Below, one piece after another: positions 17,746-26,492 of a DNA stretch of 64,000 bases (position 1 is its first letter; each line of letters starts with the position of its first letter). The position numbers were made by a program, and so were the translations under genes. Origin of the DNA: Rhizomicrobium palustre (lineage in GTDB: Bacteria; Pseudomonadota; Alphaproteobacteria; Micropepsales; Micropepsaceae); assembly GCF_011761565.1 (NCBI RefSeq), contig NZ_JAASRM010000001.1:1426139-1490138 (forward strand). Reading direction: 5' to 3'. Under the pieces are notes generated by a model. That model was not told the DNA's origin and did not search any database. It saw nothing but the letters and a program-made list of their open reading frames with translations.

Positions 17746-18042
17746 TCACCGATACGTATGGCTGTCGAGGTAAAGCCCGGAAGCTTCGCCCTTTGTACCA
17801 TCCCAGCGGAAAATCAGCCGCCATTGCTTGTTGATGCGAACCGAATGAAACCCTTCAAGTGCCCCGCGCAATTTCTCAAAATGATTGCTGGGCGGCACAC
17901 GCAAATCCCGATCACAGGTGGCATCATCGATCATCTGAAGACGGCGAAACAAACGGTCTTCAAGGTCAGCCGGAATTTGGCGGGCGCGAATATCGTCCAC
18001 GAAGAATGCACGCAACCACTCATCCCGAAACCCTGTAATCAT
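17746..18042 (-). CDS. higB: HigB/RelE-like mRNA interferase toxin
   Basis: 98 residues of the RelE/ParE fold. The family signature LEDRLFRRLQMID is followed by PPSNHFEKLRGALEGFHSVRINKQWRLIFRW, which has the basic residues expected for ribosome-dependent mRNA cleavage. The toxin gene comes first and the antitoxin follows 9 bases later, as in HigBA systems. An inverted repeat at 18064-18082, just ahead of the ATG, probably binds the HigBA complex. Whether it is active has not been tested. Confidence 0.87.
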   Translation of the reverse strand: MITGFRDEWLRAFFVDDIRARQIPADLEDRLFRRLQMIDDATCDRDLRVPPSNHFEKLRGALEGFHSVRINKQWRLIFRWDGTKGEASGLYLDSHTYR

Positions 18043-18063
18043 TTCGCCCCCAACAAGGGCTAC

Positions 18064-18082
18064 TGTACCACCCTACGGTACA
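18064..18082. promoter_or_regulatory. Probable HigBA operator
   Basis: TGTACC-ACCCTAC-GGTACA is a perfect 6-bp-arm inverted repeat 22 bases before higB. On the minus strand it overlaps a weak promoter match, TTGTGG-17-TACAGT. Autoregulation by the antitoxin is the usual mode in this family. Confidence 0.6.
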
Positions 18083-18179
18083 CTCCACAATAAACAACCC
18101 GCCCTTAGCCAAGCTAAGAGCGGGTTGAATGCAGATTAGCCAAAAGCGACCGGTCAGCTCCCGCTGACGTTCATTCCGC

Positions 18180-18497
18180 TCAGCTCCCGGCCACGATCTG
18201 TTCGCGGGCGGTGACGGTGAGTTCGGCCATTTTCCGGCGGATGACGTCGTCGGCGACGCCCTTGTCAGCGAGATCTTTCTTTACCTTGCGGAAGACATCT
18301 TCCTCGCCCGGTTCGGCAAAATCGGAAGCGACTACGGTTTTGGCGTAGGCGGCTGCCTCATCTCCCGCCAAGCCCAATAGTTCGGCAGCCCAAAGACCCA
18401 GCAGTTTGTTGCGCCGCGCGGTCGCCTTGAAACGCTGATCTTCGTCCAGCGCCCATTTGTCCTCGTGGTTCTTGCGATCTTCCAAGCCGTTCGCCAT
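18180..18497 (-). CDS. DUF1476 protein, F1-ATPase zeta-type inhibitor
   Basis: 105 residues, helical and highly charged, starting LEDRKNHEDKWALDEDQRFKATARRNKLLGLWAAE. This is the DUF1476 family, shown in Paracoccus and relatives to include the zeta subunit that inhibits ATP hydrolysis by F1-ATPase through its N-terminus. Found almost only in alphaproteobacteria and often next to purC, as here. It is divergent from purC, with a shared intergenic region of 259 bases. Whether this copy inhibits ATPase strongly varies among species and cannot be read from sequence. Confidence 0.88.
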   Translation of the reverse strand: MANGLEDRKNHEDKWALDEDQRFKATARRNKLLGLWAAELLGLAGDEAAAYAKTVVASDFAEPGEEDVFRKVKKDLADKGVADDVIRRKMAELTVTAREQIVAGS

Positions 18498-18724
18498 AAC
18501 AACCCCTTGAAATTTATGACTAATGCCGGACTTCCGGCAGGTTCAGCAATATCGTAGCCGAGGAAATTACAGAACGCCAACCCTCCCTGAGGGCTCCGTT
18601 TTGGTCCTGCACATTGCCCCAGGCAGGCAGCATGCTATTTTCCCGGTTCAGCGGGGTCGCTTCCGACTCCCTTTTTTCGCGTTTTGGCGCAAGCGGCCTA
18701 GTTCTGGCCCGAGCGCCGTACAAA

Positions 18725-18740
18725 CCTGGAGCGCGCCAGG
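18725..18740. promoter_or_regulatory. Short inverted repeat before purC
   Basis: CCTGG-AGCGCG-CCAGG lies 16 bases before the purC ATG, overlapping the likely 5' leader. The arms are only 5 bp, so a regulatory role is weakly supported. Confidence 0.2.
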
Positions 18741-18756
18741 CAGTTAGGACGAGCAT

Positions 18757-19521
18757 ATGAAGCGCCGGCGCATGATTTATGAAGGCAAGGCCAAGATCCT
18801 CTATGAGGGGCCCGAGCCCGGCACGGTGGTGCAATACTTCAAGGACGACACCACAGCCCTCGATTCCACCAAGAAGGCGGTGATCGAAGGCAAGGGCGTG
18901 CTCAACAATCGCATCAGCGAATACCTGATGACGCAGCTCAACCTCATCGGGGTGCCGACCCATTTCGTGCGCCGCCTCAACATGCGCGAGCAGCTGGTCA
19001 AGGAGGTTGAGATCATTCCCTTGGAAGTGGTGGTGAGAAATGTCGCGGCGGGCTCCATGTCCAAGCGCCTCGGCATCGAGGAAGGCACGCCCCTGCCCCG
19101 CTCCATCATTGAGTATTATTATAAAAGCGACGCCATGAAGGACCCCTGGGTGTCGGAAGAGCACATCACCGCCTTTGGCTGGGCCAGTCCCCAGGACCTG
19201 GACGATGTGGTGAACCTGACCATCCGCATCAACGATTTCCTCTCCGGGCTTTTCCTCGGTGTCGGCATCAAGCTCGTTGATTTCAAGGTGGAATTCGGCC
19301 GTCTCTGGGAGAACGATTACATGCGGATCGTGCTCGCCGACGAGATCAGCCCCGATTCCTGCCGCCTCTGGGACGTCCAAACCGGCGAAAAGCTCGATAA
19401 GGATCGCTTCCGGCGCGATATGGGCGGGCTGATGGAGGCCTATTCCGAAGTCGCGCGGCGCCTGGGCATCCTGCCCGAATCCGGCCAGAGCGAGGCCAAA
19501 GGCCCGATGCTGGTCCGCTGA
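18757..19521 (+). CDS. purC: Phosphoribosylaminoimidazole-succinocarboxamide synthase
   Basis: Joins CAIR and aspartate using ATP to form SAICAR in de novo purine synthesis. The 254-residue protein has the family start [15 protein letters not shown], the conserved [11 protein letters not shown] segment and [11 protein letters not shown]. The stretch [14 protein letters not shown] carries metal and nucleotide ligands. AGGA lies 7 bases before ATG 18757. It heads a purC-purS-(DUF2059)-purQ-purL run, all on the plus strand, and the gap to purS (123 bases) contains a small palindrome. Confidence 0.97.
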   Translation: MKRRRMIYEGKAKILYEGPEPGTVVQYFKDDTTALDSTKKAVIEGKGVLNNRISEYLMTQLNLIGVPTHFVRRLNMREQLVKEVEIIPLEVVVRNVAAGSMSKRLGIEEGTPLPRSIIEYYYKSDAMKDPWVSEEHITAFGWASPQDLDDVVNLTIRINDFLSGLFLGVGIKLVDFKVEFGRLWENDYMRIVLADEISPDSCRLWDVQTGEKLDKDRFRRDMGGLMEAYSEVARRLGILPESGQSEAKGPMLVR

Positions 19522-19609
19522 GGGCCGCATAAGCGATTTGACACGGAAAAGCGGGTTCCCCTTTTGGGGAAAGCGCTTTAAACCCGCCCTGCAATTCAGA
19601 TCGGTTTTA

Positions 19610-19629
19610 CCCCCCTTCCTGGGGAGGGT
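19610..19629. repeat. CCCTCC/GGAGGG-type short palindrome before purS
   Basis: An imperfect palindrome (core TTCCTGGGGAGGG) resembling the elements at 6868 and 23404. It lies about 16 bases before the purS ATG; the actual ribosome binding site is probably GGAG a little further on. Confidence 0.4.
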
Positions 19630-19644
19630 AATCGTGGAGAACAT

Positions 19645-19887
19645 ATGAAAGCGCGCGTCTTCGTCACCCTTAAGAATGGCGTCCTCGACCCGCAGGGCAA
19701 GGCCATTGGCCATGCCTTGAACAATCTCGGCTTTGAGAGCGTGGGCGAGGTCCGCCAGGGCAAGCTGATCGAAGTCGAACTCAGCGAAACCGACGAGGAC
19801 AAGGCCCGCGCCGAGCTCAAGGACATGTGCGAGAAGCTGCTCGCCAATACCGTGATCGAGAAATACGAAATCGAGCTCAAAGCTTGA
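19645..19887 (+). CDS. purS: Phosphoribosylformylglycinamidine synthase subunit PurS
   Basis: 80 residues. Small structural subunit of the three-part FGAM synthase (PurS, PurQ, small PurL). The ferredoxin-like protein starts MKARVFVTLKNGVLDPQGKA and continues ALNNLGFESVGEVRQGKLIEVEL, typical of the family. It bridges PurL and PurQ so that ammonia can move between them. ATG 19645 follows GTGGAGAAC. The downstream gene for an exported DUF2059 protein starts 26 bases after its stop. Confidence 0.95.
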   Translation: MKARVFVTLKNGVLDPQGKAIGHALNNLGFESVGEVRQGKLIEVELSETDEDKARAELKDMCEKLLANTVIEKYEIELKA

Positions 19888-19913
19888 GCCGCCCAGCGGC
19901 AGAAAGATCCACG

Positions 19914-20456
19914 ATGAAGCTTCTGGCGAGTTTGGCGGTAGGCGCGGCGCTGTTCTGCGGCGCAGCTTTTGCCGAGGACGAAATCTCCCCGGCGCGCCTG
20001 ACGCTCGCCAAAGAGGTGATGCAGCTTTCCGGCGCCACCTCGGCGTACGACAATTACGAGAAGAATCTCGACATGATGGTGGCGCAGCTGCGCCGCTATC
20101 TGCCCGGCGCCGATGACGCCACCATGGCGGATGTGAAGAGGATCGCCATCGACGAGTTCACGGCCTATAAGCCGACGCTCCTGGAGAACGCGGCCGCGGT
20201 CTATGCCCACCATTTCTCGGAAAAAGACCTGAAGGGCCTCGTCAGCTTCTATAAGACCGAGGCTGGCAAGCATTACGCTGCCGAGATGCCTGCGCTCGCG
20301 AGCGAAAGCGTCAAGCTCACCGAGCCCTTTACCGAACGCTTCATGGCGAAGCTGCAGGAATACATCGCCAAGCGCGCCGCCGCCGAGCAGAAGAAGCAAG
20401 ACGAGATGCTTCCCGCCGTTCCGCCCGCCGACAAAAAGAAGAGCCCCGAAAAATGA
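19914..20456 (+). CDS. Exported DUF2059 protein inside the pur run
   Basis: 180 residues. ATG 19914 opens a signal peptide ([20 protein letters not shown]) and the mature protein begins [20 protein letters not shown]. The DUF2059 helical region follows ([32 protein letters not shown]), then a Lys/Glu/Pro-rich tail ending KKKSPEK. Predicted periplasmic; the molecular function of DUF2059 is not known to me. The last four bases overlap the purQ start (ATGA), so it is translationally coupled to a cytosolic purine enzyme although it is exported. An ORF frame extends upstream to 19827, but that part overlaps purS. Confidence 0.82.
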   Translation: MKLLASLAVGAALFCGAAFAEDEISPARLTLAKEVMQLSGATSAYDNYEKNLDMMVAQLRRYLPGADDATMADVKRIAIDEFTAYKPTLLENAAAVYAHHFSEKDLKGLVSFYKTEAGKHYAAEMPALASESVKLTEPFTERFMAKLQEYIAKRAAAEQKKQDEMLPAVPPADKKKSPEK

Positions 20457-21121
20457 AATCCGCTGTCGTCGTTTTTCCCGCTTCCAATTGCGACCGCGAT
20501 GCGGCCGTGGCGCTTGAAGCCATCACCGGCACCAAACCGCATATGGTCTGGCACGGCGATAGCGAGCTGCCTGAGGTCGATCTGATCGTGCTGCCGGGCG
20601 GGTTTTCCTATGGCGACTATCTTCGCTGCGGCGCCATGGCGGGCCAGAGCCACATCATGCGGGCGGTGAAGGAAAAGGCCGAGGCCGGGGTGCGCGTGCT
20701 GGGCATCTGCAACGGTTTCCAGGTTCTCACCGAAACCCACATGCTGCCGGGCGTCTTGATGCGCAATGCGGGGCTGAAGTTCGTTTGCCGTCCGCAGGCG
20801 CTTGAGGTGGTGGAAAGCCAGAGCGATTTCACCCGCAACTACGAAGCGGGCCAGCGCGTGGTCTTCCCGGTGGCGCATGGCGAAGGCAATTACTTCGCTG
20901 ATGACGAGACGCTGGACCGGCTCGAAGGCGAAGGCCGCGTAGTGTTCAAATACGCCAAGGGCGAGAACCCCAACGGCTCGGCCCGCGATATCGCCGGTAT
21001 TCTCAACGAAAAGCGCAATGTCTTAGGGCTCATGCCCCATCCCGAACGCGTCTGCGATCCGCTGCTTGGCGGTACCGACGGCAAGGCGCTGTTCGAAGGG
21101 CTGCTCGAGACGCTCGCGTAA
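20453..21121 (+). CDS. purQ: FGAM synthase glutaminase subunit PurQ
   Basis: 222 residues of class I glutamine amidotransferase that supplies ammonia to PurL. The nucleophile Cys sits in [11 protein letters not shown], and the His-Glu of the triad in [10 protein letters not shown]. The N-terminus ([21 protein letters not shown]) and [17 protein letters not shown] are typical of PurQ. The start ATG overlaps the preceding stop by ATGA. It is separated from purL by 65 bases that carry a palindromic repeat. Confidence 0.97.
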   Translation: MKSAVVVFPASNCDRDAAVALEAITGTKPHMVWHGDSELPEVDLIVLPGGFSYGDYLRCGAMAGQSHIMRAVKEKAEAGVRVLGICNGFQVLTETHMLPGVLMRNAGLKFVCRPQALEVVESQSDFTRNYEAGQRVVFPVAHGEGNYFADDETLDRLEGEGRVVFKYAKGENPNGSARDIAGILNEKRNVLGLMPHPERVCDPLLGGTDGKALFEGLLETLA

Positions 21122-21135
21122 AGACGACGAATTCT

Positions 21136-21166
21136 GGATGGCCGGGTCCTGCCCGGCCATGACGAC
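21136..21166. repeat. GGCCGGG-type palindromic repeat between purQ and purL
   Basis: ATGGCCGGG-TCCTG-CCCGGCCAT is a near-perfect palindrome followed by GACGACG. Elements of this shape are very common between genes in alphaproteobacteria. It lies 20 bases before purL. Confidence 0.65.
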
Positions 21167-21186
21167 GTGAAAGAATAGAGCTGAAG

Positions 21187-23391
21187 ATGACCGCTATCAC
21201 TCCCGAACTCGTCCGCGAACACGGGCTGAATGAGGCCGAATACGCCAAGGTGCTGGAGCTTCTCGGCCGCGAGCCTTCCATTGTGGAGCTCGGCATCTTC
21301 TCGGTGATGTGGAGCGAGCACTGCTCTTATAAATCCACCCGCCTGCATCTGAAGAAGCTGCCGACCAGCGCACCTTGGGTGATCCAGGGCCCGGGCGAAA
21401 ATGCCGGCGTGATCGATGTCGGCGATGACGATGCCTGTATTTTCAAAATGGAAAGCCACAACCACCCCAGCTTCATCGAACCCTTCCAGGGCGCGGCGAC
21501 AGGCGTGGGCGGCATCATGCGCGACGTCTTCACCATGGGCGCGCGCCCGGTGGCTTCGCTGAACGCGCTGCGCTTCGGTGAGCCGGATAACGCCAAGACC
21601 AAGCATCTTGTGAGCGGCGTAGTGGCCGGTATCGGCTCTTATGGCAATTGCATGGGCGTGCCCACCGTGGGCGGCGAGACCAATTTCCATAAGTCCTATA
21701 ACGGCAACATCCTGGTCAACGCGATGTGCGTGGGCCTGGCCAAGAAGGACAAGATTTTCTATTCGGCGGCCAAGGGCATCGGCAATCCGGTGGTCTATGT
21801 CGGCTCCAAGACCGGCCGTGACGGCATCCATGGCGCCACCATGGCCTCGGCCGAGTTCAACGAGGATTCCGAGGAGAAGCGCCCGACGGTGCAAGTCGGT
21901 GACCCCTTCACCGAGAAGCTGCTGCTGGAAGCCTGCCTTGAACTGATGAATACCGACGCCATCATCGCGATCCAGGATATGGGCGCGGCGGGGCTGACCT
22001 CTTCGTCGGCGGAGATGGCCGATAAGGGCGGCTCGGGCATCGAGATCGACCTCGATATGGTGCCGCAGCGCGAAACCAATCTCACGGCTTACGAAATGAT
22101 GCTCTCGGAAAGCCAGGAGCGCATGCTGATGGTGCTAAAGCCGGGCCGCGAGGGCGAGGCTGAAGCCATCTTCAAGAAGTGGGAACTGGACTTCGCCATC
22201 ATCGGCGTCACCACCGATACCGGCCGCATGGTCGTCAAGCATAAGGGCGAGATCGTCGCCGATATGCCGGTGACCGCGCTTTCCGATGCCGCGCCGATCT
22301 ATAACCGCCCTTATGTGCTGCGCAGCCCCGCCGAAGGCCAGCCGGAATTTGATGCCGCGAAGCCCGCAATGGACTCGCTGATCAAATTGCTCGGCACGCC
22401 GGACCTCTGCTCCAAGCGCTGGATCTGGGAACAGTATGATTACACCGTGATGGGCGACAGCGTGCAGCAGCCGGGCGGCGATAGCGCCGTGGTGCGTATC
22501 CATGGCACGCAAAAAGGCCTGGCGCTGACCACCGATGTGACGCCGCGCTATTGCTATGCCGACCCGCGCGAAGGCGCCAAGCAGGCCGTCGCCGAAGCCT
22601 ATCGCAATATCTCGGCGGTTGGCGGCACGCCTTTGGCGCTGACCGATTGCCTGAACTTCTCCAACCCCGAAAAGCCCGAAGCCATGGGCGAAATCGTGGC
22701 CGGGATCGAAGGCATGGGCGAGGCTTGCCGGGCGCTCGACTTCCCGATCGTGTCGGGCAATTGCTCGCTCTATAACGAGACGCAAGGCACGGGCATTCTG
22801 CCGACCCCGGCGCTGGGCGGCGTGGGGCTTCTGAAAGACATCTCCAAGATGGCGACGGTGGCCTTCAAGCGCGACGGCGATGCCATCGTGCTGTTCGGCG
22901 AAACGAAAGGCCATCTCGGCGCGTCCGTCTATGTGCGCGAGATCGAAGGCAAGGAAGAGGGCGCTTGCCCGCCCGTCGACCTCGAGATCGAGAAGAAGCA
23001 CGGCACGTTTATCCGTGGGCTGATTGAAGCGGGCACGCTCGATACCGTGCATGACATCGCCGATGGCGGCCTCTTGGTCGCGGTCGCCGAAATGGCACTG
23101 GCGAGCGACATCGGCGCGGTGCTGCGCATCAATTACGGTCCGGAAAAGTTCCTGCCCTTCCTCTTTGGCGAAGATCAGGGCCGCTATCTCGCCGCCCTTC
23201 CCGAATCCGAAGCGGACGCGGTGCTGGAAGCGGCGAAAGAGGCCGGTGTTCCGGCCCGCATCATCGGCTTTACCGGCGCGGTTTCGCCCGCGGGCGTGCC
23301 CGTGCTGATGGGCCCCGGCCTTCCCGCCACGGCGCTGGAGAAGCTGCGCAAAGCCCATGAAGAGTGGCTGCCGGGCTATATGAAGAACTAG
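21187..23391 (+). CDS. purL: FGAM synthase subunit PurL (small type)
   Basis: 734 residues. ATP-dependent conversion of FGAR to FGAM using ammonia delivered by PurQ. This is the short PurL that needs PurS and PurQ. Motifs visible are [19 protein letters not shown] near the N-terminus, [23 protein letters not shown] in the nucleotide region, and [22 protein letters not shown] second copy of the PurM-like fold begins with [13 protein letters not shown], as expected for the duplicated domain. Full length, no frame disruption. It ends 49 bases before the BolA-family gene. Confidence 0.97.
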   Translation: MTAITPELVREHGLNEAEYAKVLELLGREPSIVELGIFSVMWSEHCSYKSTRLHLKKLPTSAPWVIQGPGENAGVIDVGDDDACIFKMESHNHPSFIEPFQGAATGVGGIMRDVFTMGARPVASLNALRFGEPDNAKTKHLVSGVVAGIGSYGNCMGVPTVGGETNFHKSYNGNILVNAMCVGLAKKDKIFYSAAKGIGNPVVYVGSKTGRDGIHGATMASAEFNEDSEEKRPTVQVGDPFTEKLLLEACLELMNTDAIIAIQDMGAAGLTSSSAEMADKGGSGIEIDLDMVPQRETNLTAYEMMLSESQERMLMVLKPGREGEAEAIFKKWELDFAIIGVTTDTGRMVVKHKGEIVADMPVTALSDAAPIYNRPYVLRSPAEGQPEFDAAKPAMDSLIKLLGTPDLCSKRWIWEQYDYTVMGDSVQQPGGDSAVVRIHGTQKGLALTTDVTPRYCYADPREGAKQAVAEAYRNISAVGGTPLALTDCLNFSNPEKPEAMGEIVAGIEGMGEACRALDFPIVSGNCSLYNETQGTGILPTPALGGVGLLKDISKMATVAFKRDGDAIVLFGETKGHLGASVYVREIEGKEEGACPPVDLEIEKKHGTFIRGLIEAGTLDTVHDIADGGLLVAVAEMALASDIGAVLRINYGPEKFLPFLFGEDQGRYLAALPESEADAVLEAAKEAGVPARIIGFTGAVSPAGVPVLMGPGLPATALEKLRKAHEEWLPGYMKN

Positions 23392-23403
23392 GCCGATCGT
23401 TTC

Positions 23404-23433
23404 ACCCTCCCCCCCAAGGGGAGGTTAGGGAGG
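23404..23433. repeat. Palindromic element providing the ribosome binding site of the BolA-family gene
   Basis: ACCCTCCCC and GGGGAGGTT face each other, followed by AGGGAGG. GGGAGG at 23428-23433 is 7 bases before ATG 23441. It is related to the elements at 5989 and 6868. Confidence 0.6.
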
Positions 23434-23440
23434 TTGTGAC

Positions 23441-23671
23441 ATGCCGATGCCCGCCCATGAAATTGAAGCGCTGATCAAAGCCGCTTTCCCAGATGCCGAA
23501 GTGACCATTTCGGCGCTGGCCGATGACAATGACCACTGGCAGGCCGTGGTTAAATCCGCCGCTTTTCAAGGCAAAAGCCGCGTGGCGCAGCACCAAATGG
23601 TCTATGCGGCCCTGAACGGCAAAATGGGCGGCGAATTGCACGCCCTGATGCTGCAAACGATGGCGAAGTAG
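23441..23671 (+). CDS. BolA family protein
   Basis: 76 residues of the BolA/IbaG type: MPAHEIEALIKAAFPDAEV, then the class-II KH-like core ending GKSRVAQHQMVYAALNGKMGGELHALML. The conserved His in the VAQHQMVY region is the ligand that shares an iron-sulfur cluster with monothiol glutaredoxins. The next gene is exactly such a glutaredoxin, so the two likely act as a complex in iron-sulfur trafficking or iron sensing. A purL-bolA-grxD order is common in alphaproteobacteria. Confidence 0.92.
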   Translation: MPMPAHEIEALIKAAFPDAEVTISALADDNDHWQAVVKSAAFQGKSRVAQHQMVYAALNGKMGGELHALMLQTMAK

Positions 23672-23739
23672 TCGTCAGCCGTCCTTGACGGGGGCGACGA
23701 GGGTTCTTACCTCTAGAGGGACTTTTGAAAGGCTCCAAA

Positions 23740-24072
23740 ATGACCGCCATTGCCGACCGCATTGCCGCTGATATCGCCGCCAACGACGTGGTGCTCTTCA
23801 TGAAGGGCACGCCGGTTTTCCCGCAATGCGGCTTCTCGGCGGCGGTGGTGCAGATCCTCACCGAAGAGGGCGTGAAGTTCCAGGCCTATGACGTCTTGAA
23901 GGATCCCGAGCTGCGCGACGGCATCAAGGTGTTCTCCAACTGGCCAACCATCCCGCAGGTCTATGTCAAAGGCGAGTTCATCGGCGGATGCGATATCCTG
24001 CGCGAAATGCACGCCAATGGCGAGCTGAAGGCGCTTCTGGCGGAAAAAGGCATCGTCACCGCCGCGGTGTGA
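23740..24072 (+). CDS. grxD: Monothiol glutaredoxin (Grx4/Grx5 type)
   Basis: 110 residues. The active-site motif is CGFS within [19 protein letters not shown]. The glutathione-binding elements [19 protein letters not shown] are intact. Monothiol CGFS glutaredoxins carry [2Fe-2S] clusters and deliver them to apoproteins, often with BolA partners. ATG 23740 is preferred over 23725 because GAAAGG lies shortly before it and the fold starts there. The next gene, a glutathione transferase, begins 8 bases after the stop, so cotranscription is likely. Confidence 0.95.
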   Translation: MTAIADRIAADIAANDVVLFMKGTPVFPQCGFSAAVVQILTEEGVKFQAYDVLKDPELRDGIKVFSNWPTIPQVYVKGEFIGGCDILREMHANGELKALLAEKGIVTAAV

Positions 24073-24079
24073 TCCCGCT

Positions 24080-24748
24080 ATGACGATCACCGTTCATCAC
24101 CTTAATAACGCGCGCTCGCATCGCGTGCTGTGGCTCCTGGAAGAGCTGGAGCTGCCCTATGAGATCGTGTGCTATCTGCGCGACCCCAAAACCATGCTCG
24201 CGCCCGAAGCGCTGAAGAAGGTGCATCCGCTCGGCAAAGCGCCCGTCCTGACCGATGGTGATGTCACAATCGCCGAAAGCGGGGCGATCCTCGAATATCT
24301 GATCGAGCGTTATGGCGAGGGCCGCCTGGCCCCGCCGCCCGGCACGCCCGCGCGGCAGGCCTATCGCTTCTGGATGCATTACGCCGAAGGCTCGCTGATG
24401 CCGCCGCTGCTCTTGAAGCTTGTTTTCCGCCGTATCGCGACGGGCGCGCCCTTCCTGATCCGCCCGATCGCCAAAGCCATCGCCAGAGGCGCGGAGACAG
24501 GCTTCATTGATGCGCAGCTCAAAACCCATGGCGGCTATTGCGATGCGGCGCTGGCCCAATCGCCCTGGTTCGCGGGCGCCGAATTCTCTGCCGCCGATAT
24601 TCAGATGGGCTTTCCGGTAGAGGTGTTCCTGGCCCGCTCCGGCCTTGCCGCGCGCACACCGCATCTCGCCGGTTTCGCGGAAAAAATCTGCAGCCGCCCC
24701 GCCTATCAGCGCGCGGTGGAACGCGGCGGTCCGCTGAACCTCTCCTAA
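24080..24748 (+). CDS. Glutathione S-transferase family protein
   Basis: 222 residues. The N-terminal thioredoxin-like domain begins ITVHHLNNARSHRVLWLLEELELPYE, with the glutathione contacts GKAPVLTDGDVTIAESGAILEYL. The helical C-terminal domain ends AYQRAVERGGPLN. ATG 24080 starts 8 bases after grxD. The substrate is unknown; bacterial family members often detoxify electrophiles. The stop overlaps by four bases the stop of a convergent second transferase gene of different sequence, so the two are neighbours but not recent duplicates. Confidence 0.88.
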   Translation: MTITVHHLNNARSHRVLWLLEELELPYEIVCYLRDPKTMLAPEALKKVHPLGKAPVLTDGDVTIAESGAILEYLIERYGEGRLAPPPGTPARQAYRFWMHYAEGSLMPPLLLKLVFRRIATGAPFLIRPIAKAIARGAETGFIDAQLKTHGGYCDAALAQSPWFAGAEFSAADIQMGFPVEVFLARSGLAARTPHLAGFAEKICSRPAYQRAVERGGPLNLS

Positions 24749-25383
24749 CCCATCCAGAAGTGTTTTTGGAACACCGCGGTCAAGCGCGGGCGCTCCTTGA
24801 GCGCGGCGGCGATGGCGCAGATCTTCGGGATATGCGCCTCGCGCCAGCCTTCGGCGCGGCATTCGCGCCAGCGGCTGAACATGGTGGCGTAAATATCCAC
24901 TAGCGAAAAGCCGGAGGCGAAGAACCACGGCCCTTCGCTGGCCGCCGCTTCCACCGCTTCCATGCGTTCGCGAATGCGCCGCTTGGCGGCGAGCTTTAAG
25001 ACCGCCGCACCTTTGTGATCGGGGACAAAGCGCTCAGGGTAATCGGCGATCTCCACCGGCGGATAAACTTCCGAGGCCATAAAGGCGAGCCAGCGCAGCG
25101 CTTGTGCGTAATCGGGACTTTCCACCGGCGGTAACAGATTGGCCTCGGGATGGCGCGTGGCGATGAGAAGCATCAGCGCCGCGGTCTCAGTGACGATCTC
25201 GCCGGAGGGCAGCTTCAGCGCGGGAACTTTGCCGCTCGGATTAAGCGCACGAAATTCCTCTGTGCGCTGCTCTTCTTTCTCGAGGCTGATTTCGGAGAAG
25301 GCGTAGTCGAGCCCGGCTTCGGCAAGCACGGCTTCCACCGCGAAAGCGCCCGAACCTTTGTCGCCATAAAGGATGTAGGTCAT
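24745..25383 (-). CDS. Glutathione S-transferase family protein
   Basis: 212 residues. The thioredoxin-like half is TYILYGDKGSGAFAVEAVLAEAGLDY with ALNPSGKVPALKLPSGEIVTETAAL for glutathione binding. The C-terminal helical half ends RLTAVFQKHFWMG. ATG 25383 is preferred over the 25449 start, which would read through the rpsD terminator. It lies 13 bases downstream of the rpsD terminator hairpin on the same strand, so either its promoter overlaps that hairpin or it depends on readthrough. Substrate unknown. Confidence 0.87.
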   Translation of the reverse strand: MTYILYGDKGSGAFAVEAVLAEAGLDYAFSEISLEKEEQRTEEFRALNPSGKVPALKLPSGEIVTETAALMLLIATRHPEANLLPPVESPDYAQALRWLAFMASEVYPPVEIADYPERFVPDHKGAAVLKLAAKRRIRERMEAVEAAASEGPWFFASGFSLVDIYATMFSRWRECRAEGWREAHIPKICAIAAALKERPRLTAVFQKHFWMG

Positions 25384-25395
25384 CGCCGATTCCCC

Positions 25396-25430
25396 AAAAG
25401 AAAAAGCCCCGCGAAGATCGCGAGGCTCTT
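25396..25430 (-). terminator. Rho-independent terminator of rpsD
   Basis: On the minus strand, a GC-rich stem (AGCCTCGCGA and TCGCGGGGCT) is followed by TTTTTCTTTT. It begins about 20 bases after the rpsD stop. Confidence 0.85.
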
Positions 25431-25452
25431 CCAATCTGGCAATAGCCAAATC

Positions 25453-26067
25453 TTAGCGCGAATAGAATTCGACGATGAGATGCGGCGCCATCTGGGCAGC
25501 GTAGGGAACATCGGCGAGCTTCGGCGTGCGCAGGAACTTGGCGGACTTGCCGGGATCGACTTCCAGATAATCCGGCGTATCGCGCTCAGAAGACTGGCTG
25601 GCTTCCAGAACCACCGCCATGTCGCGGGCCTTGGCCGAGAGTTCGATGAGATCGCCTTCGCGCAGCTGATAGGAGGCGATGGTGACGCGCTTGCCGTTGA
25701 CCTTCACATGGCCGTGGGAAACGAGCTGACGGGCAGCGAACGGGGTCACGGCGAACTTGGCGCGATACACAGCGGCGTCGAGGCGGTGCTCGAGCAAGCC
25801 GATCATGTTCTCACCGGTGTCGCCCGGACGGCGCACGGCTTCCTGATAATAGCGGCGGAACTGACGCTCGGTGATGTTGCCGTAATAGCCCTTGAGCTTC
25901 TGCTTGGCCTGCAGCTGCGTGCCATAGTCCGAGAGCTTCTTGGCCTTGCGCTGGCCGTGCTGGCCCGGGCCATAGGAGCGCTTGTTGACCGGGCTCTTCG
26001 GGCGGCCCCAGATGCTTTCGCCCATGCGGCGATCAATTTTGTATTTGGCAGATTCGCGCTTTGACAT
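25453..26067 (-). CDS. rpsD: Small ribosomal subunit protein S4
   Basis: 204 residues of S4, the primary 16S rRNA-binding protein of the 30S body. It begins [19 protein letters not shown] and holds the S4 RNA-binding domain ([15 protein letters not shown], then [32 protein letters not shown]). Length and ends are typical of the alphaproteobacterial protein. A strong promoter lies at 26101-26128 and a terminator follows, making a single-gene unit. There is no sign of the alpha-operon neighbours found in enterics. Confidence 0.98.
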   Translation of the reverse strand: MSKRESAKYKIDRRMGESIWGRPKSPVNKRSYGPGQHGQRKAKKLSDYGTQLQAKQKLKGYYGNITERQFRRYYQEAVRRPGDTGENMIGLLEHRLDAAVYRAKFAVTPFAARQLVSHGHVKVNGKRVTIASYQLREGDLIELSAKARDMAVVLEASQSSERDTPDYLEVDPGKSAKFLRTPKLADVPYAAQMAPHLIVEFYSR

Positions 26068-26100
26068 CGGACTTTCAGAACTCTCTTGGAAAGGCGGCGC

Positions 26101-26128
26101 ACTATAGTCCGTGAAGTTTTGCTGTCAA
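26101..26128 (-). promoter_or_regulatory. Predicted sigma-70 promoter of rpsD
   Basis: On the minus strand, TTGACA and TATAGT are separated by 16 bases, ending 33 bases before the rpsD ATG. It is among the best promoter matches in the window. Confidence 0.75.
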
Positions 26129-26245
26129 TGGGCAATAAGTCATTGATTTGTTATGCGGTTTGTCGGGTACCTAGACTACAAGTTGCATCGAAAATGCCCC
26201 GTAGCGGCAGACTCCAGCCTAGGCTATACACCCCATCCCTTCGCT

Positions 26246-26331
26246 GCGGGCGTGGCGAAATGGTAGACGCAACGGACTTAAAATCCGTAGGGCGAAAGCT
26301 CGTGCCGGTTCAAGTCCGGCCGCCCGCACCA
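26246..26331 (+). tRNA. tRNA-Leu (anticodon TAA)
   Basis: 86 bases with acceptor arms GCGGGCG and CGCCCGC, discriminator A and an encoded CCA. The D arm GTGGCGAAATGGTAGACGC and the long variable arm are typical of leucine tRNAs. The anticodon loop CTTAAAA gives TAA. The T loop is GGTTCAAGTCC. Confidence 0.96.
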
Positions 26332-26470
26332 GCCTTCGCTCGCAGCGCGAGAGAAGGCGTCGAATACACTGCCGTTATCGACCACCGGAGCCCCTTCGGC
26401 GAAGGCGGGCTGGTTGCCGCGAGCTACGGCTTGGCAAGCCAGATTTACCCGCGCAGCGCGAGAGAAGGCT
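26332..26470. repeat. Hairpin after tRNA-Leu and a partial second copy
   Basis: GCCTTC-GCTCGC-AGC-GCGAGA-GAAGGC (26332-26358) forms an 11-bp stem with one mismatch directly after the tRNA CCA. The right half, CGCAGCGCGAGAGAAGGC, recurs at about 26452-26469 without its left arm. A second small hairpin, CCTTCGGCGAAGG, lies at about 26391. There is no T-run. It may be a processing or termination structure or a decayed palindromic repeat. No gene was seen between the tRNA and the TerC stop (26493). Confidence 0.55.
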
Positions 26471-26492
26471 GCCACGCCGGTTCCTCGAAAGC

